In this document: in pieces, positions 20,133-30,907 of the stretch
How the letters are laid out: every line of letters starts with the position of its first letter
Position numbering within the stretch: position 1 is the stretch's first letter
NCBI GenBank assembly: GCA_021731025.1
Contig: JAKFYD010000004.1
Span: 1 to 64,000 of the forward strand
Source: Pseudobdellovibrionaceae bacterium
Lineage (GTDB): Bacteria; Bdellovibrionota; Bdellovibrionia; Bdellovibrionales; Bdellovibrionaceae
Length of the DNA: 64,000 bases
Direction: 5' to 3'
The notes under the pieces: generated by a model
Seen by the model: the letters and a program-made list of their open reading frames with translations, nothing else
The model's database searches: none
What the model was told of the DNA's origin: nothing
Translations under genes and position numbers: made by a program

Positions 20133-20139
20133 TCGATGC

Positions 20140-20155
20140 TGTTCCACGTGGAACA
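20140..20155. promoter_or_regulatory. parS centromere-like site 2
   Basis: TGTTCCACGTGGAACA is a perfect 16-base palindrome identical to the common proteobacterial parS form. It lies just upstream of the lipoprotein start on one strand and about 95 bases before parA on the other, so bound ParB could also affect parA transcription. It is the stronger of the two sites by consensus match. Confidence 0.92.
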
Positions 20156-20249
20156 ATTCGGCAAAATCGATAAAAAACATAACAGAAATATCTTTGAGCT
20201 TGAATGTTTGAAAAAAATTTATCATCGTAGAGTCCTTCCCGGAGGTTTT

Positions 20250-21077
20250 ATGGCAAAGGTTATTAGCATCGCAAATCAAAAGGGAGGCGTAGGAAAAACC
20301 ACCACCTCTGTAAATCTGGCATCTGCTCTCGCAAGTCTAAACAAAAAAGTGCTACTTATAGACATGGACCCTCAGGGAAATGCTTCAAGCGGACTCGGGG
20401 TAAAAAAATATGAAAATCAAGACAGCCATATTTATCATGTGTTGATCGGCGAAAGAACATTAGCGGAAACTATACTTAAAACAAAGAATCCTAAACTCTT
20501 TATCTCGACAGCGAATCCAGATCTCGTCGGCGCTGAAATCGAAATGATAGACATGCCGCAGCGAGAATACCGCTTGAAACAAGCGATTGCCACAGTTGCA
20601 GAGGAATTCGATTTTGTTATTATCGACTGCCCACCTTCGCTGGGAATGCTGACCTTAAATGCTCTAACTGCAGCTAACAGTTTTTTAGTTCCCCTACAGT
20701 GTGAATATTATGCTTTGGAAGGTTTAAGCCAGTTGCTGAACACCGCAGGCCTCGTAAAGAAAAATTTGAATCCCGCCTTACATATAGAGGGAATTGTTTT
20801 AACGATGTTCGACACTCGTAATAACTTGAGCCATCAGGTTGTTACTGAAATTAAAAATCATTTTGGTGATAAAGTTTTTGCCTCAATCATTCCTCGAAAC
20901 GTACGACTCAGCGAAGCTCCAAGCCATGGACAATCTATTTTTGAGTACGACGGGAAATCTATCGGAGCTTTGAAGTATCAGGAGCTCGCTAAAGAAATCA
21001 TTCTAAAGCAAAACTCCGTTGAAACGGACACAGAAAGTCCTGAACAAAATGGCAATTACGGTGAAGCAAATGTCTGA
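20250..21077 (+). CDS. parA: Chromosome partitioning ATPase ParA
   Basis: ParA is the Walker-type ATPase that moves ParB–parS origin complexes. I choose ATG 20250 (MAKVISIANQ), with GGAGG 5 bases upstream; the frame extends upstream through parS but without family sequence. The 275-residue protein has the deviant Walker A KGGVGKTT (11–18) with the signature lysine, the MDPQGNASSG switch region, and FVIIDCPPSLG. No N-terminal DNA-binding extension is present, so it is the short chromosomal type (Soj-like). It overlaps parB by eight bases. Confidence 0.97.
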   Translation: MAKVISIANQKGGVGKTTTSVNLASALASLNKKVLLIDMDPQGNASSGLGVKKYENQDSHIYHVLIGERTLAETILKTKNPKLFISTANPDLVGAEIEMIDMPQREYRLKQAIATVAEEFDFVIIDCPPSLGMLTLNALTAANSFLVPLQCEYYALEGLSQLLNTAGLVKKNLNPALHIEGIVLTMFDTRNNLSHQVVTEIKNHFGDKVFASIIPRNVRLSEAPSHGQSIFEYDGKSIGALKYQELAKEIILKQNSVETDTESPEQNGNYGEANV

Positions 21078-22077
21078 TTTATCAGTAGAAAACAAAAACA
21101 AAAAGAAAGCATTAGGCCGGGGACTGGGAAGTTTGTTCGGAGGCCCCGAGGCCGCAGGCACGACCACCAAACCAAAAGAAAATTTTGAGCCTCGCCCACA
21201 TCAAAAACCAGCACCTACTCCGGTTGTTGAAATTGAAACTGAAAGTAAAGCAGTTGCTCCGGCTTTACAGGGAGAGGGCCGCGTTTGGCAGGTGAGCATT
21301 GAAAAAATTAAAGCGGGAATTTATCAACCCAGAACTAGTTTCGAAAAAGAAAGCCTCGAAGAGCTTGCTCAGTCCATAAAACAGAACGGAATTTTACAAC
21401 CTATTATAGTCAGGAAATCTCAAGACTCGGGATTCGAAATCATCGCCGGAGAAAGGCGATGGAGAGCAGCTCAGCTCGCTGGCTTACATGAAGTTCCAAT
21501 AATTATTAAGAATTTCAATGACAAACAAGCTTTAGAAATGGCCATTGTTGAGAATATTCAACGGGAAGATTTAAATCCCGTTGAAGAAGCGCAGGCATAT
21601 TCTCGCCTCGTTTCAGAATTTAACCTATCCCAACAACAAGTGGCCGAGCGAGTGGGCAAAGATCGAGCGACCGTCGCCAATCTTTTGCGAATTCTTTCTT
21701 TACCCGAACCAGTTCGCAAGATGATTGAAACTGATCAACTCAGTTTAGGGCATGCGAAAGTTTTACTTTCGATTCCAAATGTCGAAACACAAATCCAATT
21801 CGCAAAAAAAACGACCCATGAAAAGTGGAGTGTGCGAAAGCTTGAAAAGATGATCGCTAGTCCCGATGCCGTTGGAGCTAAGTCGCTATCAAACACAACA
21901 GATGTTGATGTTACAAAAAGACTGATTTCTGGCTTGGGTGAAGAGCTTCAAAAAAGCTTGGGTACAAAGGTCACTATCGAGTACACTTCCGGTAAGGGAA
22001 AAATCGCTATCAATTTTTACTCGGATGAGGAGTTGTCGAATCTTGTCGATCGACTGAAACAAGGATGCCAGAAATAG
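21070..22077 (+). CDS. parB: Chromosome partitioning protein ParB
   Basis: ParB binds parS and spreads as a CTP-dependent clamp. From ATG 21070 the protein is 335 residues. It begins with a basic segment holding GRGLGSLFGG, a region that in other ParBs contacts ParA. The N-terminal CTP-binding core includes IYQPRTSF and the GERRWRAAQLAG box, followed by the helix-turn-helix region LSQQQVAERVGKDRATVANLLRIL and a C-terminal dimerisation domain. It overlaps parA at the start and the bactofilin gene at the end. Both binding sites are within about 1.5 kb. Confidence 0.96.
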   Translation: MSDLSVENKNKKKALGRGLGSLFGGPEAAGTTTKPKENFEPRPHQKPAPTPVVEIETESKAVAPALQGEGRVWQVSIEKIKAGIYQPRTSFEKESLEELAQSIKQNGILQPIIVRKSQDSGFEIIAGERRWRAAQLAGLHEVPIIIKNFNDKQALEMAIVENIQREDLNPVEEAQAYSRLVSEFNLSQQQVAERVGKDRATVANLLRILSLPEPVRKMIETDQLSLGHAKVLLSIPNVETQIQFAKKTTHEKWSVRKLEKMIASPDAVGAKSLSNTTDVDVTKRLISGLGEELQKSLGTKVTIEYTSGKGKIAINFYSDEELSNLVDRLKQGCQK

Positions 22078-22427
22078 AGCCATTAAAAACTGAAACAAAT
22101 GCCACCGGCCATGTCACCGCCATTCTTGATCGAGGAGCTTCTTTCGAAGGTCGACTGAGCTTTGAAGGAACAGTTCAAATTGGCGGAGCTTTTAAAGGCG
22201 AGATTTTTACGAAAGACACTCTTGTTGTTAATGAAAACGCAAATGTTTTTGCACAAATAGAAGCTGACACAATAATCATCAGTGGAAAAGTTGAAGGCAA
22301 TATTTTTGCCAGACGTCGCGTCATTATGCACCCACCTGCTATCTTTAAAGGCACAGTAACATCACCTAGTTTGAGAATTGATGAAGGTGTTGTTTTCGAG
22401 GGTGCTTCCTACATGCCCAAGCCCTGA
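22065..22427 (+). CDS. Bactofilin cytoskeletal protein
   Basis: Bactofilins polymerise into nucleotide-independent filaments made from a right-handed beta helix. The 120-residue sequence shows the repeated six-residue hydrophobic/glycine pattern (GRLSFEGTVQIGGAFKGEIFT, VEGNIFARRRVIMH, GTVTSPSLRI) with flexible ends, and has the diagnostic opening between residues 20 and 45. Its start overlaps the parB end by 13 bases, so it belongs to the par operon. In Myxococcus, bactofilins work with ParABC at the pole; a link with segregation or cell shape here is inference from position. Confidence 0.92.
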   Translation: MPEIEPLKTETNATGHVTAILDRGASFEGRLSFEGTVQIGGAFKGEIFTKDTLVVNENANVFAQIEADTIIISGKVEGNIFARRRVIMHPPAIFKGTVTSPSLRIDEGVVFEGASYMPKP

Positions 22428-22434
22428 TTTTGCC

Positions 22435-22462
22435 TTGACCACACTTTGGCGGCAATGCTAAT
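22435..22462 (+). promoter_or_regulatory. Candidate promoter for atpF'FHAGDC
   Basis: TTGACC (22435–22440), 16-base spacer, GCTAAT (22457–22462), about 30 bases before the first atp gene in the only gap of this region. The -35 matches 5/6 and the -10 4/6. A terminator between the par and atp genes is not obvious, so read-through is also possible. Confidence 0.5.
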
Positions 22463-22493
22463 CGATCTGCACCACAAAAAGGGATCCCAATAA

Positions 22494-22925
22494 ATGCTTC
22501 AACAACTTGGCGTAAATAGTACTGTCTTCTTTCAGTTTATTATCTACATTCTCGTCTTTCCTCTTTTGCACATTCTTGTTTTCAAACCTTTCGCTAAAGC
22601 CCAAGAGCAAAGACAAAATCGCACGAAAGGTTCCGAGCAACTTTCTTACGAGTTCCAACAAAAAACAGCCGAGCTCCAAGCTGAGTATCAACGCCGGGCT
22701 CGCGAAGTGAATGGAACTATCCACGAAATTTTCACTGATGCCAAAACGGCTGGCGCTGCTGAACAAGAAAAAATCATTTCTTCGGCCAGACAAGAAGCGC
22801 AAAAAATGACCGACGAAAATAACAAGAAGATTTCAATGCTCGTTGCCGAAGCCGGTAAAGATCTGCATGGCCAAGCTTCCCAGTTGGCCATGGCGGTCAC
22901 ACAAAAACTTTTGGGGAAAGCATGA
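22494..22925 (+). CDS. ATP synthase F0 subunit b' (first b-type)
   Basis: A 143-residue b-type stalk subunit. A single N-terminal membrane helix (about 10–30, FFQFIIYILVFPLLHILVF) leads into FKPFAKAQEQR and a long charged, Ala-rich helix, as in the peripheral stalk. Two different b-like genes in tandem indicate a heterodimeric b/b' stalk, as in photosynthetic and several delta-lineage bacteria. Which of the two is called b or b' is a convention; this one lacks the signal peptide of its neighbour. The end overlaps the next gene by four bases. Confidence 0.85.
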   Translation: MLQQLGVNSTVFFQFIIYILVFPLLHILVFKPFAKAQEQRQNRTKGSEQLSYEFQQKTAELQAEYQRRAREVNGTIHEIFTDAKTAGAAEQEKIISSARQEAQKMTDENNKKISMLVAEAGKDLHGQASQLAMAVTQKLLGKA

Positions 22926-23488
22926 TTCGTTACTCTGGATTTTTCATATTTTTTTATGCTCTTACGGCCAAAGCCGCCGATAGCGCTCACGGCGCACATT
23001 CAAATGAAATTCCTAGCGTGGTTATTTGGCAATTTATTAATCTCGCCATCCTTTTTGGTGCATTAATTTATTTACTGAAAGACAAAATCAAAGCGACCTT
23101 TGTTGAACGACGGGCGCAGTTTTTGGCTGAAGCTGAAAAGTCTAAAGCCGCTCAAGTTGAAGCTGAAAAGGGATATTTAGAAATTAAAAAAAGACTCGAG
23201 CAATTTAATGCAAGTGTTGATATGAGCCTGGTCAAAGCCCGATCCGAAGCTGAAGAGTTGAAAAAACAAATTATCACCGACACTAAAATGCAAGCTCAAC
23301 GAATCAAAGACGAAGCTTTCATGATGGCAAAAAGCGAAGCCTTGCGTGCTCAACGTCAATTGCATCAACAAGTTGCTAACGAAGTCTTAGCAATGGCTCG
23401 CACAGTTTTATCTAAAGACATTGGAACATCTGATCATCAAAAACTTCAAAGCGATTTTTCAAAGAATATTCAGGTGGTAAATCCATGA
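22922..23488 (+). CDS. atpF: ATP synthase F0 subunit b
   Basis: The second stalk subunit, 188 residues. It begins with what looks like a cleavable signal peptide (MIRYSGFFIFFYALTAKA, cut before ADSAHG), then a His/Ala-rich spacer, a membrane helix (VVIWQFINLAILFGALIYLL) and a long coiled-coil-forming helix (about 60–170). Such an N-terminal extension on AtpF is, to my knowledge, also seen in some delta-lineage bacteria. It overlaps its neighbours by four bases on each side (ATGA), so translation is coupled through the operon. Confidence 0.93.
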   Translation: MIRYSGFFIFFYALTAKAADSAHGAHSNEIPSVVIWQFINLAILFGALIYLLKDKIKATFVERRAQFLAEAEKSKAAQVEAEKGYLEIKKRLEQFNASVDMSLVKARSEAEELKKQIITDTKMQAQRIKDEAFMMAKSEALRAQRQLHQQVANEVLAMARTVLSKDIGTSDHQKLQSDFSKNIQVVNP

Positions 23489-24024
23489 GCCAAACTGAAA
23501 TCGGCAAGCGTTACGCAAAAGCCCTATTCACCTCGATGAAACAAGCGGGAACTCAAGAAAAAGGTTTGGCTGAATTGCGGGTTATTGCTCAAGCTTTTGA
23601 GTCTGATTCTTCGATCAACGAATACTTTTCAAACCCTTTAATTGCTAGCCAGCAAAAAGCGGAAGTTATTCGAAAATCTTTAACAGATAGAGGTTTGAAT
23701 GGTGATGTTTTTGGCCTGGTTTTGCTGATGGCAGAGAAAAACAGGTTGGCTCACTTGCCTGCTGTGGCCAAATCTTACGAAGCCCTTTCCGATGCCGAGC
23801 GAGGAATCACAACGGGAGTTGTTCGAGCCGCAAAGCCCTTACAGCCGAATGACCAAAAAGAATTAGAAGCAAAAATTAATGAAGTTTTAAAGAAAAAAAT
23901 TGTTCTCACTTTTAAAGAAGATCCAAGTTTATTAGGTGGAGTGATCGCTGAAGTTGGTGGATGGACATTTGATGACAGCATCGACACGCATCTTAAAAAA
24001 CTCAGTGAAGTTCTGACACGATAA
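23485..24024 (+). CDS. atpH: ATP synthase F1 subunit delta
   Basis: Delta links the top of the F1 head to the b stalk. The 179-residue protein starts with the usual IGKRYAKALF motif, has an N-terminal helical domain for binding alpha, and ends with the typical C-terminal DPSLLGGVIAEVGGWTFDDSIDTHLKKL element, where the GG and the D-x-S-h-x-x-x-L pattern are conserved. It overlaps the b gene by four bases, and atpA follows 12 bases later. Confidence 0.95.
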   Translation: MSQTEIGKRYAKALFTSMKQAGTQEKGLAELRVIAQAFESDSSINEYFSNPLIASQQKAEVIRKSLTDRGLNGDVFGLVLLMAEKNRLAHLPAVAKSYEALSDAERGITTGVVRAAKPLQPNDQKELEAKINEVLKKKIVLTFKEDPSLLGGVIAEVGGWTFDDSIDTHLKKLSEVLTR

Positions 24025-24036
24025 GGAGATAGGGAA

Positions 24037-25569
24037 ATGGAAACCACAAACATTCGCGCTGATGAAATTAGCCGGGTACTGAAAGAACAAATTAATCAGT
24101 ACAATAAAAAAATTGAAGTCAGCGAAACAGGAAGTGTTTTGTCCGTGGGTGACGGGGTTGCGCGAGTTTACGGTCTTGAAAATGTGATGGCCGGAGAGCT
24201 GGTTGAATTTCCGAATAAAATTTTCGGAATGGTTTTAAATCTGGAAGATTCCCATGTTGGGGTCGTTATCTTCGGTGAAGATCGTTACATTAAAGAAGGC
24301 GACACGGTTAAAAGAACAAAAAAAATCGTAGAAGTTCCGGTGGGCGAGGCCTTGTTGGGCCGAGTTGTTGATGCCCTTGGAAATGCTATCGACGGTCGTG
24401 GTCCAATTTCAACTCCGCACTCTCGAGTTGTTGAGTTGAAAGCCCCTGGTATCGTTTATCGTCAGCCTGTTTCTGAGCCGATGCAAACAGGAATCAAAGC
24501 TATTGATTCCCTGATTCCAATTGGTCGTGGCCAACGGGAATTGATCATTGGTGATCGCCAAACAGGAAAAACCGCGATTGCGATCGACACTATTATTAAT
24601 CAAAAAGGCCAAAACGTTCAGTGTTTCTACGTAGCGATTGGACAAAAGCAATCAACGATTGCCGTGGTTGTTGAAAAACTTCGTGCTGCTGGTGCTATGG
24701 ACTACACAACAATTATTTCAGCGAGTGCTTCTGAAGCAGCTCCGTTGCAATTTTTGGCGGCTTACTCTGGAACAGCAATGGCGGAATACTTCCGGGATAC
24801 TGGAAGACATGCTCTTATTATTTATGATGATTTAACAAAACAAGCTCAGGCTTACCGTCAATTGAGTTTGTTACTTCGACGTCCTCCGGGTCGAGAAGCC
24901 TTCCCTGGAGACGTATTTTATCTCCATTCTCGTTTGCTCGAGCGTGCTGCAAAATTGTCTGATGACAAGGGCGGCGGTTCTTTAACGGCACTTCCTATCA
25001 TTGAAACCCAAGCGGGTGATATCTCTGCTTACATTCCTACGAACGTGATCTCAATCACTGATGGACAAATCTTTTTAGAATCTGATTTATTTTATAAAGG
25101 TGTGCGCCCAGCAATTTCCGTTGGTAAATCGGTTTCGCGCGTGGGTGGAGCGGCTCAAGTTAAGGGAATGAAACAAGTTGCGGGTTCTATAAAATTGGAA
25201 CTGGCTCAGTTTCGTGCTATGGAGGCTTTTGCGGCTTTCGCAGCTGATCTGGATAAAGCAACTCAACAGCAGCTGGCGCGTGGTCGCCGATTGGTTGAAT
25301 TGTTGAAACAAGGTCAGTACCAACCTCTAAAAGTTGAAGAACAAATCATCGTTATTTTTGCGGCGACCAATGGTTACTTGGATATTTACGCCGAAACAGA
25401 GGTTCGTCGTTACGAAAAAGAACTCCTGGATTATTTGAAACAAAAATATGCTCAAGTTGTTCGTGATTTAGCAGACAAAAAAGCAATGACTGACGAAATT
25501 AAAAAATCTTTGGTTGCGGCACTTGAAGAGTTTAAAGCGGTATTTCAGCCAACATCTTCAAAGAAATAA
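24037..25569 (+). CDS. atpA: ATP synthase F1 subunit alpha
   Basis: The alpha subunit forms the non-catalytic nucleotide sites of the F1 hexamer. The 510-residue protein has the Walker A motif GDRQTGKT (172–179), the beta-barrel domain before it ([21 protein letters not shown]), the [16 protein letters not shown] segment, and the late [17 protein letters not shown] region with the conserved arginine in VSRVG that completes the catalytic site of beta. Ribosome site AAGGAG is nine bases upstream. It sits in the standard order H–A–G–D–C. Confidence 0.98.
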   Translation: METTNIRADEISRVLKEQINQYNKKIEVSETGSVLSVGDGVARVYGLENVMAGELVEFPNKIFGMVLNLEDSHVGVVIFGEDRYIKEGDTVKRTKKIVEVPVGEALLGRVVDALGNAIDGRGPISTPHSRVVELKAPGIVYRQPVSEPMQTGIKAIDSLIPIGRGQRELIIGDRQTGKTAIAIDTIINQKGQNVQCFYVAIGQKQSTIAVVVEKLRAAGAMDYTTIISASASEAAPLQFLAAYSGTAMAEYFRDTGRHALIIYDDLTKQAQAYRQLSLLLRRPPGREAFPGDVFYLHSRLLERAAKLSDDKGGGSLTALPIIETQAGDISAYIPTNVISITDGQIFLESDLFYKGVRPAISVGKSVSRVGGAAQVKGMKQVAGSIKLELAQFRAMEAFAAFAADLDKATQQQLARGRRLVELLKQGQYQPLKVEEQIIVIFAATNGYLDIYAETEVRRYEKELLDYLKQKYAQVVRDLADKKAMTDEIKKSLVAALEEFKAVFQPTSSKK

Positions 25570-25578
25570 TGGCTTAAA

Positions 25579-27878
<2,300 letters not shown>

Positions 27879-27880
27879 TT

Positions 27881-28291
27881 ATGTTTAAACTGACTCTTGT
27901 TACTCCAGAAAAAAAACTTGTCGTTGATCAAGAAATTCTTGAAGTAACGGTTCCTGCTTATCGAGGAGCTTTAAATATTTTACCGGGACACACTTTGCTC
28001 ATGACGACCTTAGAAACAGGCATCATGCGCTGGAAATTAAAAGGTCAGGACAAAACTTTTAAAGCCGTTGTCAGTTGGGGATATTGCGAAGTTCATCCTC
28101 AAGGCGTAGATATTCTTGCGGACATCATCGATCTTCCTGAAGAAATCAATTTGGAAGAGCGAAAGAAATCGATCATTGAGGGCGAGAAGAAATTGGCTTC
28201 AGTGAGCTTGGATGACGAAGACTTTGAGCAGGAACGTCGGGAGATCGCGCGAGCCCGCGCTGGGATCGAGTTACTGGAAGAGAAGTACTGA
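27881..28291 (+). CDS. atpC: ATP synthase F1 subunit epsilon
   Basis: Epsilon sits at the foot of the central shaft and can inhibit ATP hydrolysis. The 136-residue protein has the N-terminal beta sandwich (FKLTLVTPEKKLVVDQEILEVTVPAYRGALNILPGH with the conserved G-x-h-G-I-L-P-G-H type loop) and a C-terminal helical hairpin with an acidic, Arg-rich sequence. Its last 119 bases are also read on the other strand as the C-terminal tail of the convergent GH3 hydrolase gene. Confidence 0.95.
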   Translation: MFKLTLVTPEKKLVVDQEILEVTVPAYRGALNILPGHTLLMTTLETGIMRWKLKGQDKTFKAVVSWGYCEVHPQGVDILADIIDLPEEINLEERKKSIIEGEKKLASVSLDDEDFEQERREIARARAGIELLEEKY

Positions 28292-29873
28292 TCTTTTCAT
28301 TTAAAAATTCAGCAAGCCGCCCACCCGCTTGAATATAAGGTAACAGGACTTCCAGGCGAGCCTGAAAAGTTGTCGTGTCTCTGAGAAATGCAGCGGAACT
28401 TAAATTGATAACCACTAAACTTTTCCTAAGTTCTTCAGGCAATTGCACGGCTAATTGGGCCTGATGCCAGTTTGAAATCGTAAAAATATTCAAGTTACAG
28501 TAACCCTTACGCAAACTCTTCACCAACACATCAGAGTGAAAGTGGGGATGAAGCTCAAAAGTTTTTAATGGGGCTTTTAAATAGGTGCGCATTTGATTCA
28601 CGAAATTTTTCTGTGAAGAGTAAAGACAGACCTGTTGCCCTGGTGACAAGGCGATCGCGTCTTTAACACTCTGAAATTTCGTTTTAAACAAGTGATAATC
28701 AATGTTCGACAGAGTGGAAGAAGCAATGATGTTCCCTTTGTAATTCTGAGGAACAAACTTTTTTTGCTCGACAAAGCGTTTCATTTTTAAAATTCGCAGA
28801 ACCTTTTCATCAAGCTCATGAATTGGCAATTTACCTTCTTTATAAGACTTGGTGATGTAATTGACGGTCTTTTCCTGTTCGCTGAAGGACCAAGACAACA
28901 TGATAATATCAGCCCCCGCAGAAAGCGCTTTGAAAGCTCCTTCAGGAACGGTGTTTGAATCTGTTGAAGCTTTCATGTGAAGATCATCCGTGATGACGAC
29001 TCCGTCAAATCCGACTTCATGACGAAGCCAATGACGAATAATTTTTTCGGAAAAAGACGCTGGGACTTTATTCTCATCCAACTGAGGATAAATCATGTGC
29101 GATAACATGATGGCCTTTTCTCCCTGAAGTTCAGAATATTTTTTAAATGGAAATAGATCTTTGTTGATAATATTTTTGAATGATTCTTGGCGAGTGATGG
29201 AAACTAAATGGGGATCCTGATCTTGATCGCCTAAACCCGGAAAATGTTTTGCAGTGGGAATGACATAGCTTTTAAGTAAGCCGGCCGAATAAGCCTTTCC
29301 TAATGAGGCCACGGTCATTGGGTCGGCCCCAAAGGAGCGAACTCCAATGAAAGACTTCTTTTTAGGGAAAGCTAAATCCAAGACGGGCGCTAAGTTCATA
29401 TTGAAACCAAGAGACTGCAAAACTTTTCCAATTTCTTCACCGAAGGCATAGCTGATAGCGGTCGAGTTCGAAATTCCGAAGGAAACGGCATGGGGTACAC
29501 TCGGAAGCAGAGGGATTCGGTTAACGAAGCCGCCCTCTTGATCGACGGCAATAATAGGCAAAATCCCGGATTCCTGACGACTGATTTGATGTAAAGAAAG
29601 ATTAAGTTCAGTCACCTGTTTGGGATTTAGAATATTTCTTTTAAAAAGAAGAAATGATCCAAATTTATTTTTTTGAATGTGTTGGCGAAGTCTTTGATCA
29701 AGGTAAGTTTGTGGAAAGCCAACTATAAAGAGCTGCCCTATCTTCTGTTCTAGACTCATTTGGGAAAGTTGACGAGGAAGATCGAGCTCTGTGGCTGTCA
29801 AAAGGTTGGGAATTTGGGCTAAACAAAAAAATAAGCTAATCCCTAAGGACCAACTCAGTTTAAACTTTTTCAT
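28173..29873 (-). CDS. Family 3 glycoside hydrolase, NagZ-like beta-N-acetylhexosaminidase
   Basis: About 566 residues from ATG 29873 (MKKFKLSWSL), with a signal peptide-like N-terminus (to about residue 28), so periplasmic, whereas NagZ of E. coli is cytosolic. GH3/NagZ motifs are clear: KHFPGLGDQDQDPH (209–222, His222 the likely acid/base of the His/Asp dyad) and VVITDDLHM with Asp296 as likely nucleophile. It should remove terminal N-acetylglucosamine, probably from peptidoglycan fragments. A GH3 C-terminal part (about 370–535) follows. The last ~39 residues are antisense to the end of atpC and look non-conserved in character (Arg/Ser/Pro-rich). Confidence 0.88.
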   Translation of the reverse strand: MKKFKLSWSLGISLFFCLAQIPNLLTATELDLPRQLSQMSLEQKIGQLFIVGFPQTYLDQRLRQHIQKNKFGSFLLFKRNILNPKQVTELNLSLHQISRQESGILPIIAVDQEGGFVNRIPLLPSVPHAVSFGISNSTAISYAFGEEIGKVLQSLGFNMNLAPVLDLAFPKKKSFIGVRSFGADPMTVASLGKAYSAGLLKSYVIPTAKHFPGLGDQDQDPHLVSITRQESFKNIINKDLFPFKKYSELQGEKAIMLSHMIYPQLDENKVPASFSEKIIRHWLRHEVGFDGVVITDDLHMKASTDSNTVPEGAFKALSAGADIIMLSWSFSEQEKTVNYITKSYKEGKLPIHELDEKVLRILKMKRFVEQKKFVPQNYKGNIIASSTLSNIDYHLFKTKFQSVKDAIALSPGQQVCLYSSQKNFVNQMRTYLKAPLKTFELHPHFHSDVLVKSLRKGYCNLNIFTISNWHQAQLAVQLPEELRKSLVVINLSSAAFLRDTTTFQARLEVLLPYIQAGGRLAEFLNEKISTSLPVTRSQRGLARSPDVPAQSLRHPSSLKPISSRPQ

Positions 29874-29935
29874 ACATGTATAGAATAACAAGTTGTCCGA
29901 CAAAGCTCACAGAAGAACACATCATTCAGAAGAAA

Positions 29936-30907
29936 TTGAACTTTTGTCAGTCACACTTTAGTAGAGTCGCGATAGGCCTAGTAATAATTGCGGGTTTACT
30001 TGTGGGCGCAAAGCCGGCGTATGCTCAAGAAGATGATTTTCAGGAATTACCTCTGGCCGAAGAGCCAGCTTCAAGCCCCACAGAAAAATCGGGGGATAGC
30101 TTAAATCTACCTACGGATGAACCAGCGGCTGCGCCGGTATCGGAAGCCGAGCCTAGCTTGGAGAATGAACCCCCATCTGAAACTGTGGCTGAAGACCTTC
30201 CAGCTGTGGAACAAGATCAATTTCCTGTGGATAATCTGGTTGAAGTCCAAGGAAGTGATTCTCCTTTAGTTGAAGTTCGACAAAGATTTTCATCAGACAC
30301 ACCTTATCGTGATCGACGGGATACCTTTGGCTGGGTGTTCTCGATTGGTACTGAAAATTTATTTATGCCAGATTACCTTTCGCTATTGGATGATAATTAT
30401 TATGAAGATCTTTTTGGTGATTCGGATCTTTCGTTTTTTCAACTTGGTCTGGGATTTAAATACAACTTCAGCTTAGGATCCATGGCCTTATCTGCAGGAT
30501 ATGCAATGGGATCCATCACTGACAATCGTGTTGGTGATGAAAGACGATTAGAGCTTTCTAAACCCTACGCCGATTTAAGTTTTTATCTTGATACCTTTAT
30601 GAAGGAACCCTATGTTGTGCCCTACGTCGGCGCTCAAGTTTGGTCCATGAATGTTAAAGAAGAATCTGTGGGAAGCGAAATCGAAGACTCACTCACCACG
30701 GATATTGGTTTTTCTTTTAAGGTCGGACTATTGTTCCAACTGAATTGGTTAGATACGGAATCAGCGCGAGAAGCTTACAATGATTTTCACATTCAAAATA
30801 CTTATTTAGATATTTTTGCCATTCAAAACACCGAAACCCAAGGTGAAGATGATCCTAATCTCAGTTCTGACTTTAATTGGGGCGCCGGTCTTAAAATAGA
30901 ATTCTAA
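29936..30907 (+). CDS. Candidate outer-membrane beta-barrel protein with acidic Pro-rich N-terminus
   Basis: From a TTG at 29936 the protein is 323 residues with a signal peptide ending AKPAYA before QEDDF (about residue 30). An ATG at 29876 is also in frame but would make an unusually long leader. After the signal comes a Pro/Glu/Ala-rich linker of about 70 residues, then alternating beta-type segments (FKYNFSLGSMALSAGYAMGS, YADLSFYL, FSFKVGLLFQLNW) and a C-terminal GLKIEF ending in Phe, the usual sorting signal of outer-membrane barrels. Family unknown. It is divergent from the GH3 gene with little room for promoters, and its end overlaps mfd by four bases. Confidence 0.7.
   Translation: MNFCQSHFSRVAIGLVIIAGLLVGAKPAYAQEDDFQELPLAEEPASSPTEKSGDSLNLPTDEPAAAPVSEAEPSLENEPPSETVAEDLPAVEQDQFPVDNLVEVQGSDSPLVEVRQRFSSDTPYRDRRDTFGWVFSIGTENLFMPDYLSLLDDNYYEDLFGDSDLSFFQLGLGFKYNFSLGSMALSAGYAMGSITDNRVGDERRLELSKPYADLSFYLDTFMKEPYVVPYVGAQVWSMNVKEESVGSEIEDSLTTDIGFSFKVGLLFQLNWLDTESAREAYNDFHIQNTYLDIFAIQNTETQGEDDPNLSSDFNWGAGLKIEF

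Noticed and set aside
20136-20249. Longer ParA starting upstream at 20136
   Set aside because: The extra residues are encoded by the parS palindrome and have no family similarity; a good ribosome site lies before ATG 20250.
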